Origin: Portulaca oleracea
Taxonomy: Eukaryota; Streptophyta; Magnoliopsida; Caryophyllales; Portulacaceae
Reading direction: 5' to 3'
Length of the DNA stretch: 64,000 nt
Assembly (NCBI GenBank): GCA_029582165.1
Contig: CM055871.1
Coordinates: 6,889,501-6,953,500, forward strand
Position numbers and translations under genes: made by a program
The notes under the pieces: model-generated
Database searches by the model: none
What the model saw: only the letters and a program-made list of their open reading frames with translations
What the model was told of the DNA's origin: nothing
In this document: in pieces, positions 1 through 21,512 of the stretch
Numbering within the stretch: the first letter of the stretch is position 1
Layout of the letters: each line of letters begins with the position of its first letter

Positions 1-1390
1 ATTTTATTTTTGGAAAATGAGATGGAGAAAAAAAAAATCATCATTCTCACTAATCAAGTATAAAAACCTCGTTCTTTTCCATCAACCTCTCAATTCATTT
101 CCCACTCTCAAATCCTTCTTTCATTCAACTATCATATTTTCCTTCCTCATACTATCCACTCAAATTAGAAAAGAAAGTATTCTTGATAGAAAAAAAACAA
201 TCAAATTTTTATAATGTTTTCCATCAAACTCATAACCTTTCAGTGTATTTTAAGCCAACTAAAGAAAAATAACCCTCTTTTCAATTTTTTCTTTCCATCT
301 CATCTTTTAATTAGAACTAAACGAAGTGTTAATTAGTCGATGGTTGAAGGTTCCATCTTATTTTCTAAGAACCAAATTGTTGGAGTATTTTAAAAGTTAA
401 GCGTCAAAATTAAGTTTAAAATTCAATTATACAAGAATAAGTTTGATTGGAAAGGTCAATGGATAGATTTTGAGCTATATAAGGGTCTGACACGGACCGT
501 ATGAGACATGACACAAAACATGTCAATAATAGGTCATATAAGTGGGGATCATGCTGACACGAGCCATATCTTGCTTAGCACGGAATGTGTCCTTATGACA
601 CGGATCTTGTCAATCCCCAGTCTTTGCGCATTTGAACTTCTATGATTTTAACCTTAATATAATCCACATGGGGATTATATTTTGGTAGGATATTGATTGA
701 CTAGATCAAAAAAAATTGACCCTCTTGATCACGATGCTAATTCCTTAGATTATGCTCATTAATCAAGGTCTTTGTGAGGCAATTGTTAATACTCCTGAAC
801 ACATAAAAGGGGATGAATCCTCATTCATCCACACGCCATTCTCTACTTCTTCTTCAAATCCTAGAGATTTTTTACACACTCTTTAAGGTGTTGATTGCAA
901 CACTTTCTTAGAGAGTTCTTGAGAAGTCTTATGATCTTATTCACAACTAAGTTAGGTTTTACCCTTTTGACTCTTCATTGTCTAGTGAATACGTTCTAAG
1001 GGAGCCGGTTTTAATCCTCGACTCCTAGCCACCCAACAATAATCATCATATATCCTCATGTGTGTGTGACTGTATGAATCCAAACACCTTTTCCTCAACA
1101 CAAACAGAGTATTAAAATGATGACCGAAGGCTCAATTAAGAATAATAATCTAATACGGGCTTTCATACAAATTAAATGTCGTTTAGGTTTAAAGCATTGC
1201 AAAAAAGGTCCTGCTTAAATAAACATCGATTTTGTAATCGATTGAGCTTCAAACTTAACACTTTTAGTTTAGAAAGACCATGAGATGTATATATATGCAT
1301 AGACTTATCTCTCAATCAAAAATTTAAGTCGATGGTTATAGGAATATTTTCACAATCTAACAATCAATTTATAATGACTTTAAACCCTAA
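1..1390. other. Non-coding stretch left of the first MITE
   Basis: I see no coding exon here on either strand. In particular, no segment resembles the missing last GLR exon. The part at 480-1100 (CACGGA-rich text, then a run ending near a TCCTCATTCATCC string) resembles decayed LTR sequence but could not be assigned. Confidence 0.3.
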
Positions 1391-1400
1391 GCTTTACCAA

Positions 1401-1752
1401 ACAAAAAATTACTCTGAGGTACCCTAACTTTTGGTGAAATGTTTTTCTGGTACCCTAACTTTTCAAAACTCATTTTGGGGTACCCTTAATTTTAGGATTA
1501 GTAATTATTAAGTGCTTTTCTGGTCATCAATTTTATTAAGTGACCGAAATGCCCTTATTCTTCCATTCCTGAAGAAATACCCTTGAAGAAGAAAAATAAG
1601 GGTATTTCGGTTACTTAATAAAATTAATGGCCGGAAAAGTACCAAATAATTATTAACCCGAAAAGTAAGGGTACCTCAAAATGAGTTTTGAAAAGTTGGG
1701 GTACCAAAAAATGGTTTCCCTAAATATTGGGATACCTCCGAAGTAATTTTTT
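1401..1752. mobile_element. Fold-back MITE family A, complete copy (Mutator-like target site)
   Basis: This element is almost one perfect hairpin. The left half (AAAAAATTACT...GAGGTACCC...) is the reverse complement of the right half over nearly its full length, with a short centre near 1555-1590. The 9-bp sequence CTTTACCAA lies on both sides (1392-1400 and 1753-1761), as expected for a Mutator-type target duplication. GGTACC strings recur in both arms. It lies 3' of exon 5, on the side of the missing last GLR exon. Confidence 0.75.
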
Positions 1753-1762
1753 CTTTACCAAG

Positions 1763-1954
1763 ACCCTGTTCTTTTATGCGGTATTTTACGGAATGGTGTG
1801 GTGAGGTGTGGTGGAATTGTGGTGGGTATGGTGGAATTGTGGTGGGTTATTGGTATATGGGGTAGGTGAGGAGAGAGAGGTGGTAAAAAATAGAGGAGAA
1901 AAGTGAAGAGAGAGAATGTAATGATTTATTGATGCATTGAAAAGAACAGGACCC
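1763..1954. mobile_element. PIF/Harbinger-like MITE, copy 1
   Basis: The ends are inverted copies of GACCCTGTTCTTTT, with GGTGTGGTGG-rich sequence between them. The family is shared with copies at 15919, 34256 and 42822, two of which are flanked by TAA. It abuts the right target duplication of the fold-back MITE and ends 46 nt from the exon 5 splice donor. Confidence 0.6.
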
Positions 1955-2000
1955 AAATCTTATAGAAAACAATGAAAGTCATATCCCAAGAAGGACTTAC

Positions 2001-12185
<10,185 letters not shown>

Positions 12186-12329
12186 TTCTATAGATACCTT
12201 GCTAGCTAAGTAATGTTTTTTTTTTGGCCTAGGGTGGCAATAAATTCAGTCAAATGAGATGCATGGATGTTTTTAGAAATCTAGAAAAGTGATAAAGGAA
12301 GTTATAAGAATGTTGGTTTGATTAAAACT

Positions 12330-12340
12330 GTTATATATAG
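12330..12340 (-). promoter_or_regulatory. Candidate TATA box of the GLR gene
   Basis: The minus strand reads CTATATATAAC about 145 bp upstream of the GLR ATG at 12185. That spacing would allow a 5' UTR of roughly 110 nt. It is supported by motif and position only. Confidence 0.4.
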
Positions 12341-12554
12341 AAGATTTGATGATCAAGATCGAAATTGAGGTGAAAGTGAGGAAAAATTGACAAGTTCAAT
12401 TGAAAAGGAGATTGAAAAGGAGAAAATAAAGTGAAAGATGAGTGGAAATGAAGGCACATTTATTTAAACTAAAATTAATAAGTTGAGACATGAAAAAGTC
12501 TATTTTATTTTTCAAGTAGAATATTAGGGAAGAATATTCAATGTTGATAATTAC

Positions 12555-12735
12555 ATAAATGAGCATATAGAATCTAAAAACTTGTAGTATAAGGCAAACT
12601 AATTGAGTAGGAACTTTCCTATAAGTTCGCATGAAAGAGCCACGCAGAAACTTCACCTGAAAATTTTTCAAGGCTTTAGTATCCATTGGGGAAGAAGTAG
12701 AAGGAAAAATAGACCAAGCCTTGAGAACATAAAGA
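12555..12735. repeat. Diverged direct duplication, copy 1 (upstream of GLR)
   Basis: About 180 bp around CTTGTAGTATAAGGCAAACT, GAACTTTCCT and AGTATCCATTGGGGAAG recur at 14058-14245 in the same orientation. The copies are diverged but collinear. This could be a duplicated promoter or UTR piece of a GLR tandem array, but no coding part was recognised. Confidence 0.5.
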
Positions 12736-14057
12736 AATTTGAAAGATTGGAAAGAGTACTAAAATAACAGTTAAGCATCCCAAATAGTATGAATCTGATG
12801 TTGACTGATTGATTCGAAAAAAGATTTTTTTACTTTTTTATTTATTTGTGTGTGTTTAGAATTCTTCGGTGAAAAGTGCAATTTATTAGGTTGTTTAATT
12901 AATCGACTTCATCTGTTTGTCTCATTTACAAGTCATAAATTAAATATTATTCACTATGAAATAATAGATATATACTCTGAGTGTTTATAATATTTATCAA
13001 GAACGAGTCTAAATGAATGAAAATGTAAAAATGAGGCCAGTAAAAGGGAGAAAGGGTTTTGGTTTACAAACATTTTTTTTATGTGGGATGTTTGTCTCAC
13101 ATGTATCAGGGTCGTGTGAGACACTAGATAGCGGCCCATATATGTTTTTTTAGTTGATGTTTTTACTGAATTATATATGTTTATTACTTATAATTATCAA
13201 TTATTTTGGATTATTTCCAATAGTAATATTATGTAATTATTTCAATTTTGTCAATAATTTTACAATTAATTTTTTGTACTTTAAAATTATATTTTTTTAA
13301 TAACAACTACTTTATACTGGTATATTTTAAACTAAAACTACAATTATTTGATATTTTATGTAAATTTATAAATAATGCTGTAATTAGTTTCAAGGGCTAT
13401 ATTTTTTGTAAATTATTTTATATGGTTTTGTAACTTATTCATTATAAGATAATTCAATACTATCACTTAACAAAAAATAATTAAGCATTGCAAGTGGATC
13501 CAACTACATATTTAGAATACTACCCTATACCTCACTTCTTCCTTATCATGTTCTCCCATTATTACTAATAGGCATACCCTATTATCTATTAAAATACCAA
13601 TATAAATTATCTCAAATTCAAGTATTTCATAATTGATAACCATATGTTCTGTTTGATTCTTAAAAAATAGGATAAAATAAAAAAAAAGTTATTTTTTCCA
13701 TCAATTGGTTTAAAGAAAATAGAAGAATAGAAGATGGATGGTTTTACTATATATTGGGACAGATATATCCTAACTTTGCAAATCCAATGTTCATTAGAAA
13801 TAGAATAAAAAATTTGTGCAGAGACAGATATATTCTTCCACTAATTTTGATACAAAGAGAAGGATAAAAGAGAATTTTAAAATGTAAATAAAATTTAAAT
13901 TCATTAATTAAGGGTAATTTGGGTATTTTAATTATTGAAATTGTAAAATTGATAAATAAAAATGGACAAGGTAGTTCTGAAAATTGACACTCATCGAAGA
14001 ACGGAGGGAGTATATGTCTATCATTTATTAAGGATAAATGTTGAATATGTCTATAAT

Positions 14058-14245
14058 AATACACAAATTAGCTTATAGAACCCAAAAACTTGTAGAATAA
14101 GGCAAACTGAGGAGGAACTTTCCTGTAAGTTTCCATGAAAAATCCATGCAGAAACTTCAGTAAAATTTTTAATTATAAGACACGTAGTGGTATCCATTAG
14201 GGAAGTAGTAGAAGGAAAACTGGACCAAGACTTGAAAAAAGAATG
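14058..14245. repeat. Diverged direct duplication, copy 2
   Basis: This is the partner of 12555-12735: TGTAGAATAAGGCAAACTG, GGAACTTTCCTGTAAG, GCAGAAACTTCA and GTATCCATTAGGGAAG occur in the same order. Between the copies (12736-14057) I see only AT-rich sequence and a possible Stowaway end at about 13990-14015 (GAACGGAGGGAGTAT). Confidence 0.5.
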
Positions 14246-14466
14246 AAAAAATCCTGTAAGCGTGGGCTGAGTCCGCTGAGTATGTAAAAAAAAAATGAAA
14301 ATGAAAACTATTTTTCAAATATAACAATTACGTATTCAAAAATGAAATTGTTCTTAAAGTATATAACTAACTATTAAGTATTCGAGATTAGTATGAGTAT
14401 GACATTGATTGACTGATCCATACAATTTTTCACGAGAAAAAATAATATTGGTAAAGATTTACCCGC

Positions 14467-15467
14467 TTGCTTTTCGTCGCCCCCCTTTTTACTATTGTCG
14501 CCCACCTTTCGCATAATATTTCCAACCCACGCCCTTGAACCTCATAACTTCACTCTCTCTCTACTTTATCTCTCTAAAAATACACGTATTGGATAATTTG
14601 TTGTTTTATGTTTTTTAGTTTTGAAAAATGAAGAAAAAACAAAAAAAAATTAAAAAAAAAATTCCGGGACGGCTGCGTAAACGCGACGGCAAGCGCGCGC
14701 GTGATCGGCACTCAGATCCGGCAAGGCGCGCCTTTGCGCGATCTGGTGCCGTGCGTTCACGCGGCAACATTCCGAATTTTTTAATTTTTTTTGCGTTTTT
14801 TGTAAAAATATTATTTTTATTAATATTATTATTGTTAATAATTAACATAATAATTATAATTAACAACATTAATTATATTAATAATAATATTATAAATAAA
14901 TTAATAATAATATTAACAATAATAATTAGCATAATTAACACTTCTAAACAACTTATTTATAATAATATGTTTTCACAAAATTTTAACATAATTAACATAA
15001 CAATTATAATTAACGACATTGATTACCTTAATAATATTAACATAAATAAATAAATAATATTTTTTACATAAACAATAATATTAACATTTTATAAAAAATT
15101 TAAAAAAAATTTAAAACAAAAAATTTGGGCGGCGGCGTTCAACACACCCAAGATTCCGCGCCACGCGGGCGTTGCGTGCAAAGCGTGCACGCGGCGCGCC
15201 ATGGATCCAAAAGCAGTGCCATTTTCCGGAAAATTTTTTGTTTTTAATTTTTTTTAAAATTTAAATTTACAAACTAACCTCACTTAAATTACCACTTTCT
15301 ATTGATATTTTAGGTTAAATTTCAACAATATATCAAAAATTTAGAGAGATAATGTTAGGGAGAGTGAGGGGAGAGTGAGAGGAGAGGGAAGAGAGTTCAA
15401 ATATATGAGGGGCAAAAACGTCTTTTGGGTGGGCGACAATAGTAAAAAGGGGGGCGACGAAAAGCAA
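14467..15467. mobile_element. Unclassified 1.0-kb element with long inverted ends and GC islands
   Basis: The first about 40 bp (TTGCTTTTCGTCGCCCCCC... to TCGCCCACC) are the reverse complement of the last about 40 bp (GGGTGGGCGACAATAG... to GAAAAGCAA). A CT-rich block on the left mirrors a GA-rich block on the right. Inside are two CpG-rich islands (14662-14767 and 15127-15205) separated by an almost pure AT region. No credible ORF and no clear target duplication were found. Confidence 0.65.
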
Positions 15468-16080
15468 TAAATATAATTATATATTAAATATTAATGGACC
15501 ATGATAACCATCTTGACTCAAGATTGTTCTTAACCATCTTGAATTGTTCATATTTCACATTTTTGTAATTTTTATCAATATTTTCTTTAATAATTATATA
15601 TATTTATCAATTATAATAATATAATACTTATTAGCTAGGTGAAAAAAATATAATAATAACCTAATTTTATTAATCATAGTAGAAAATCTACATTTTATGC
15701 ATAGTTTTATATTTATGAAATAAATATAAATAAATAATTATTTTTAAATTGTTTATAAGTTGTAGTAACCCTGAAAATAATGAAACATACCTTTAAAATG
15801 ATTTAAATGTACACTTACATTTCACTTTATTAGTGATTTAGAAGAAATGCAAGATGGTTAAGAGTTATATCAAGATGTTTATCATTTAAGGTAATATGGT
15901 GAGATGGAGGGACAATTAGGTCATGTTCTTTTACGCGGCTGACAATCTGCGGTGTCACAACCCACCACACTTTGCCACAATCCACCACAACATATCATTC
16001 CACCACAACTCACCACAACCCACCACAAATTACTTTTTCACAATTACCAATACAATATTTTTTTAATCATCAAAAAACAA

Positions 16081-16279
16081 TACCACCTCCGTCCCAAAAT
16101 GTTTGTCCTTTGACAAAATTTTGACCGTTAATTACTTACAAATTATAATGGGTTACAATATAAAATTACCGTCATTTTAATTTTTAGTAAGCGGTAATTT
16201 CATAATTTAACTCATTATAATTTGTTAATAATTAACGGTCAAAATTTTGTCAAATGACAAACATTTTGGGACGGAGGTA
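16081..16279. mobile_element. Stowaway MITE nested in a PIF-like MITE
   Basis: The ends CCTCCGTCCCAAAATGTTTG and the inverted CAAACATTTTGGGACGGAGG are flanked by TA, and the internal arms TGACCGTTAATTAC/GTTAATAATTAACGGTCA are mirrored. This is the classic Tc1/mariner-derived form. Confidence 0.8.
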
Positions 16280-16327
16280 GTGCAATATTTCAACTCATTT
16301 TTTCCAATTACTTTTTCACAATTACCA

Positions 16328-16329
<2 letters not shown>

Positions 16330-16384
<55 letters not shown>
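16330..16384. repeat. (AT)n microsatellite
   Basis: About 27 AT units lie inside the PIF-like MITE. Confidence 0.9.
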
Positions 16385-16389
<5 letters not shown>

Positions 16390-16870
16390 CACCACAACTT
16401 ACCAATAACTCACCACAATTCCACCATACCCACCACAATTTCACCATACCATACTACAGCACATCGCATAAAAAAAGAAAAAAAAAGGGCCCTAATAATA
16501 GTTAATACTGTGACTTTTGTTCCCTTGTGATTAAAGGTTTTTATAGGATCAAATTTGAACTGAATCAAATTAGAACAAACCAAAACTCCAAAACATCAAA
16601 AATCTTGGACCAAAGGTCGATTTTAATCGGTACATCGTACATAGCCCAATCCAACCCAATTTGACCCTTGAGTATATTGATTTGGACCAATTTGCCTAAT
16701 GTCGTGCAACAATAAAAAATTTAGTATTGTATCGCTAATGAGAAGTTTAAGGGAGTTCAAATATACGCAGCATTCCTTTCATGCACGGATGCTTTCAATT
16801 TCCTAGGTGAACGAATTTATTTGAATATTATATATAGAAAAAGTGTGGGTTGATAGGTCATACTTGTCAT

Positions 16871-17480
16871 TAGAGGTGGCCATAACCGATTTGCGGTTAA
16901 CCGATTTTAAGGTTTTTGGATTTTGAAAACTTAAACCTAAACCGTATTATGCGGTCGCATTGAGGTTAACCGCTTTTGAAATATGAAAACCTAAACCAAA
17001 CCAAACTGTCATTTGGAAGCAGTTAATCACATTTAAAATCAAGAAACCTACATCAAACCGAAATTTACACAGTTAACCGCATTCTATACACGGTTTATGC
17101 TTAAATGGAAATTTACAAAAACATTTATGGAAGTAAATGTAACCATATTGCTAATAAATTCACATCTCGATACGTCGCTACTTGCCCCTACCTTTGAAAA
17201 TTGAAACTGTGAATATTCATCAACCAACATCAAGCCATCACATATTTGGTCCATAAATTCCAAGTTTCTAACAAACCGGGATGTGGTGAATAAACAAGTT
17301 CAACACCTAAACCGGTTAACCGTTTTAGAAAAATCCAAAACCTAAACCTAGACCGGTCAAAACGGTTTGGTTAACCTAAACCGCTTTTACACAAAAAATA
17401 ATTCGGTTAACCGCTTTTACCGGTTTGATTTTACCCGTTTTGCGGTACAAGTTTCGATTTAAGTTTAATGTGGCCGCCCG
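16871..17480. mobile_element. Non-autonomous hAT-like element
   Basis: The sequence TACTTGTCAT occurs on both sides (16861-16870 and 17481-17490), containing an 8-bp duplication as expected for hAT. The ends TAGAGGTGGCC and GGCCGCCCG are short imperfect inverted repeats. The interior is packed with GGTTAACCG, AACCGGTTAACCG and AAACCTAAACC motifs in both orientations. There is no transposase. Confidence 0.65.
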
Positions 17481-17499
17481 TACTTGTCATAGACAGTTT

Positions 17500-18720
17500 G
17501 GTACCTTTCCACCAAAAGGTGGTAGTCAAGTGACAATCATCCTATCTTCAAACCTTGCCACTAAAGTTTATGTCTTGATGGAAGTAAAAACTTCACATTA
17601 GGTGGAGTTGTAGGATTGTTGCTTGTTATTGACAGTTTGGTACCATTCCTTTATCCATGGCTTGTAATTGTTGTAAAGCTTACTGGTGCTTACTTTAAAA
17701 AGGAGTCTTGGGGTTTAAGGTTTTATGGTATGATGAGCTAAATGATTCATCTATATATCAAATTGTGTCTCTAAATCTTTGTATTTTTGTGAGAGCTGTG
17801 AGAGTCGAGATCAACTGTGAGTGTAGGATCTTCTGTTCGTAACTCATTTTGAAGGATAGTGAAAGAGTGATATAAACCGGATAGTCGCTTGTTAACACAT
17901 TGTAATCCTCTGTTATATAGTGCATTTGTTTAGCTACTTTTTCAGGATTAAGGTTTTCCACGTTAAAATCTTGTGTCAATCTTTATTTCTGTTTTGGCCT
18001 TATTATTGTTATGTGTGCTAATGTCACCCTAAGATCCTAACAAGTGGTATCAAAACACATGTTTCATTGGGTGTTGTTGATGTGGAGACTAATAAATAAT
18101 AGAAGGGGAGAAAGTAAAAATTGTGATTTTAAATGGGAATTAAAAACTACACTTTCTGGAGGATGCAAATTGTATTGAGGATGTACTCCACCAATAAAGA
18201 TTGCATCTAGGATTGAATGGTAACCTAAAGGGATGGATTAGAAGGATTTAGACTTCTTAATCGTCAAATGCTCAATATGGTGATCGATGCATGTGTTAGT
18301 AACAAACTTGGCTTTCAACTTGAAAGCAAGAAAACGACGAAAGGTTTGCTTAAGTCTTTGAGGAACATATATGATACAATTATCAATGGTGAACAAGGTA
18401 GATGTGTTGAATGGTTTGTTCGAATTTAGGATGTATGAATTTGGTGATATGTATGATCATTTTAGTGAGCTTACTATAACGTTGTCTAAATTAAACTCTA
18501 TGAGAGGTTTAATTTTGATGATGAGACTAATACTTATATTCTATTCGTTATTCTATTGAAGTCTTGGGATGCATTTGCGACCCGCTATTAAACTTATTGC
18601 TATTGGTGTACAATTTTAAGAGTAACTTTGCCAAGGAATAATAAAGCTACTCTAAAATATCAAGATTGGTAATAGTAAGTATATCATTGGACGTGCATGT
18701 CATATTCAAGGAAAGTAACC
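17500..18720 (+). mobile_element. Decayed Ty1/copia 5' part (LTR end, primer site, gag remnant)
   Basis: An LTR-like end ...CCTAACA (to 18042) is followed by a primer-binding site TGGTATCAAAAC at 18045-18056. Frame-shifted gag text follows: GLLKSLRNIYDTIING..., MYEFGDMYDHFSELTITLSK, FDDETNTYILFVILL. The outer LTR boundary is not resolved; GACAGTTTGGTACC occurs twice (17492 and 17631). No pol was seen, so it is a truncated, dead copy. Confidence 0.5.
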
Positions 18721-19456
18721 CATAATGAAATGCTCATTTCTATCTTGGAACAATATTTTTGTTTTTTTTGATAAAATAGACCAATGATATTTTTATTCCT
18801 TCACGGTCACATCCATCCAATTTTTGCTATCATTTTCTTTTGTCCATTTTCCTTTTATTAATCATACCTTGCTCATTTGCTTTCTACATCAAATGAAATA
18901 ATTTTTTGAACTAACTCCTTCAGAACCCTGTACAATAATCTATAAAGAGTATAAAGAAATATACATCTCTTTCAAAATCAGAAGATACTTAATATTAAAA
19001 ACTCAACAATCTAAGATCAATAGAATTAGTAAAATGCAGATACATTTGTAGACTTGCAGTCGACAACTTTGGGTTTTTTTTCGTATCTCTTGTGGAGAGA
19101 ATTATTTTCTTATTGACTTTTTGATTTTTTTCGCGTTAATTTAAAAGAAAAATAGTAATTGTAATTTTGCAAATAGGCAACTTTCTTATGTGCATAAAGT
19201 AGTTAATTTCGACAACTTTCTTATGTGCATAGAGTGAAAGAAGGAAGAACGTAGAAGATATGGAACAGTGCTTGAAGAGCAGAGGCAAAATGGGAGTCAA
19301 ACCTTTAAGATTCATTTTTTTTGCATTTTTGAGGCTATTGGATGATGTTGTGGGCATTATGTTTATGTTTTCTTAGCCCATTATAAGTGTCCAAAGGCTT
19401 TGGGCCTATTTTCAAACTTATTTGGAATCCATTGGACTTTGACTAATACAGCAGGT
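18721..19456. other. AT-rich stretch with no recognised gene
   Basis: I find no coding exon or complete repeat here. CGACAACTTTCTTATGTGCA-type strings occur twice near 19180-19240 as a short local duplication. Confidence 0.3.
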
Positions 19457-19777
19457 GGGTTGTTAGAGATGCAAAATTATGACGCCCCGACCCTTTCTAG
19501 GTCACAGATATTATCAATAACTGTTTCAAGGATCGTTGACTGACATTATAAATCACCATGAGTCATTTCAGTATGTTTTGTCCTTACTCATACGCTATCT
19601 AGAAAAACTTTCCCGTAGGTCACCTATCCTGAGACGACTCCCAGCCAAGCACGCTTGACTGAAGAGTTCCTGATGAATGAGCTTTTTAAAAGGAAGGTAG
19701 ACGGTGCACATTGATAATATAAGTTAGTCATTTCAATCTATTTACACCACACTTAACCATACACCTAGGGTGTTACA
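19457..19777 (-). mobile_element. Cassandra-type TRIM LTR carrying a 5S rRNA-derived block
   Basis: Read on the minus strand, it starts TGTAACACCC (19777) and ends CTCTAACA. Between them, 19608-19676 matches the internal promoter half of plant 5S rRNA: AAGCGTGCTTGG, GGATAGGTGACCT, and an opening GAACTCTTCAGTCAAGC. Cassandra retrotransposons are known to carry 5S sequences in their LTRs. No second LTR, primer site or internal domain was seen, so this is probably a solo LTR. Confidence 0.7.
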
Positions 19778-20310
19778 CCCAACCCTGCCCCGGGGGTAAG
19801 GGGGGGTCAAAGCGTTAGACAAACTTGTGGTCCCGTGGACTCCCTTTTCTTTTAGAGACCCTTTACTTCGGATTATAGTCCAAGTCTGAATTTGACCCGA
19901 ATTTAATCAGTTCTGTCTGAATTATCCAACCTGATACGACCCAGAAAAAAAGGAACAAGGACCGTACCTCAATCTCTCTTCTCAATTTTAACATTTACCA
20001 AATTTGATAGACACAAATTTATATGATCCAAATATTTAACAGCGCTGCCTTCAACAATTAAAAAATAGTCTCATAATCATATATAAAACGTAAAAAATTA
20101 CACTATATGAAAAGCGAGGAGGTGTAATTGAAAAGTATGAAAAGTGGTGAAACCGTGGCAGTGTGATAGTGAAAGTGGTCATGCAGCCACACCCATCATA
20201 ATAAAGGAACAAACGTGGTGTATGGACTATGATAATGATACCTACCGTTCGTGGTGTTCCCAAGTGTATTTAATAGCTACCCAATAGGGCAATAGCCATG
20301 GCATTCTTTC
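19778..20310. other. Non-coding stretch between Cassandra LTR and Stowaway MITE
   Basis: It begins with a G-rich tract (CCCCGGGGGTAAGGGGGGG at 19791-19809). No gene or complete repeat was recognised. Confidence 0.3.
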
Positions 20311-20575
20311 TGCTCCCTCGGTTCCATATTAATTATCATTTTTGAAAATTGTGCAGTCAAATCTATAAAATTTTGATCACAAATTTTTTAATATATATAA
20401 TGACTTGTTATATAAAATTACTATCATTAGATTTGTAACAAAAAATACTATCATAAAAATATAATATTGCAATTGTTAATAAAATATTATGTAAAAAATT
20501 ATCGATAAAAAAGTGATATTAATTAGAGACCGTGATAGTCAACAAAATGACACTTAATATGAAACGGAGTGAGTA
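20311..20575. mobile_element. Stowaway-like MITE
   Basis: The left end GCTCCCTCGGTTCCATATTA is inverted relative to the right end TTAATATGAAACGGAGTGAG. The interior carries the AGTCAAAT...TTTTGACC and GCAATTGTTAATA blocks shared with the copies at 20959, 21263 and 38048-38600. Confidence 0.75.
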
Positions 20576-20958
20576 CTAGTTTCTAGTGAGTGATTGAGGG
20601 TGCCAAGCAAGCGGAGTGATTCAGTGAAGCATGGTCCACTAAATTTAATGGCCTTCACTGCAAAAGGCATGCATGCTCCTGCTCCCTATTAATTTACGAC
20701 CACCTTTTTCCCATGCACTCACTAAATTTGCCTGCCCAAATTGCACTTGAAAGAAAGGAGCATCGTTTTACCCTCATTGAAGTAAATGCGTTAACATGCT
20801 ACGGACTACGGAGTACAGTATTGTTTTATTAGTACTCTTTATTTATTTATCGCCTATAAAATAATGTTAAAAGTTTTAATTATTAATATCTTAATGTATA
20901 TAGTGATTCATCATATAAAATTGATGTTATTAGATTCGTTATAAAATACTATACGTGC

Positions 20959-21217
20959 TATCTCCGTTTCATATTAATTGTCATCTTTAGAAATTGCGCA
21001 GTCAAATTTCAAAAATTTTGACCATAAATTTCTCAATATATATAATGAGCTGCTATATAAAATTATCTATCATTAGATTCTTAACGAAAAATACTATTAT
21101 AAAAATATAATATTGCAATTCTTAATAACATATTATGTAAGAAATTATCAATTAAAGAGCGACATTGGAGACCGTGAAAGTCAAAACTATGACAATTAAT
21201 ATGGAATGGAGGGAGTA
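20959..21217. mobile_element. Stowaway-like MITE
   Basis: The ends are CTATCTCCGTTTCATATTAA and the inverted TTAATATGGAATGGAGGGAG. It is the same subfamily as its neighbours at 20311 and 21263. Confidence 0.75.
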
Positions 21218-21262
21218 CGTATTTAAAAAGTAAAATATTATATTTTCTTTATAAAAATTTTA

Positions 21263-21512
21263 TACTCCCTCCATTCCATATTAATCTTCGTAATTTTGAC
21301 TTTCACGATCTCTAATGTCATTATTTGATTGATAATTTCTTACATAATATATTATTAACAATTGCAATATTATACTTCACGATAGTATTTTTCGTTACGA
21401 ATATAATGATGGTAATTTTACATAGCAACTCATTGTATATATTGAGAAATTTATGGTCAAAATTTTTGAAATTTGACTGCACAGTTTCCAAAGACGACAA
21501 TTAATATTGAAC
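21263..21512. mobile_element. Stowaway-like MITE, right end interrupted
   Basis: It starts TACTCCCTCCATTCCATATT and runs to TTAATATTGAAC, where a mini-retroelement begins. A GAAAGGGAGTA string after that insertion (from 21788) looks like the missing right end. Confidence 0.65.

Larger units (their letters stand above)
15919..16492. mobile_element. PIF/Harbinger-like MITE, copy 2, carrying a nested Stowaway and (AT)n
   Basis: The left end GGTCATGTTCTTTTACGCGG is followed by CACCACAA-rich sequence, and the right end is a degraded GGGCCCTAA. A Stowaway MITE at 16081-16279 and a long AT microsatellite at about 16330-16384 lie inside. TTA and TAA flank the ends. Confidence 0.6.

Noticed and set aside
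14628..15053. Plus and minus ORFs over the GC island
   Set aside because: They run from a CpG-rich island into pure AT repeats (Asn/Ile only); composition, not selection, explains them.
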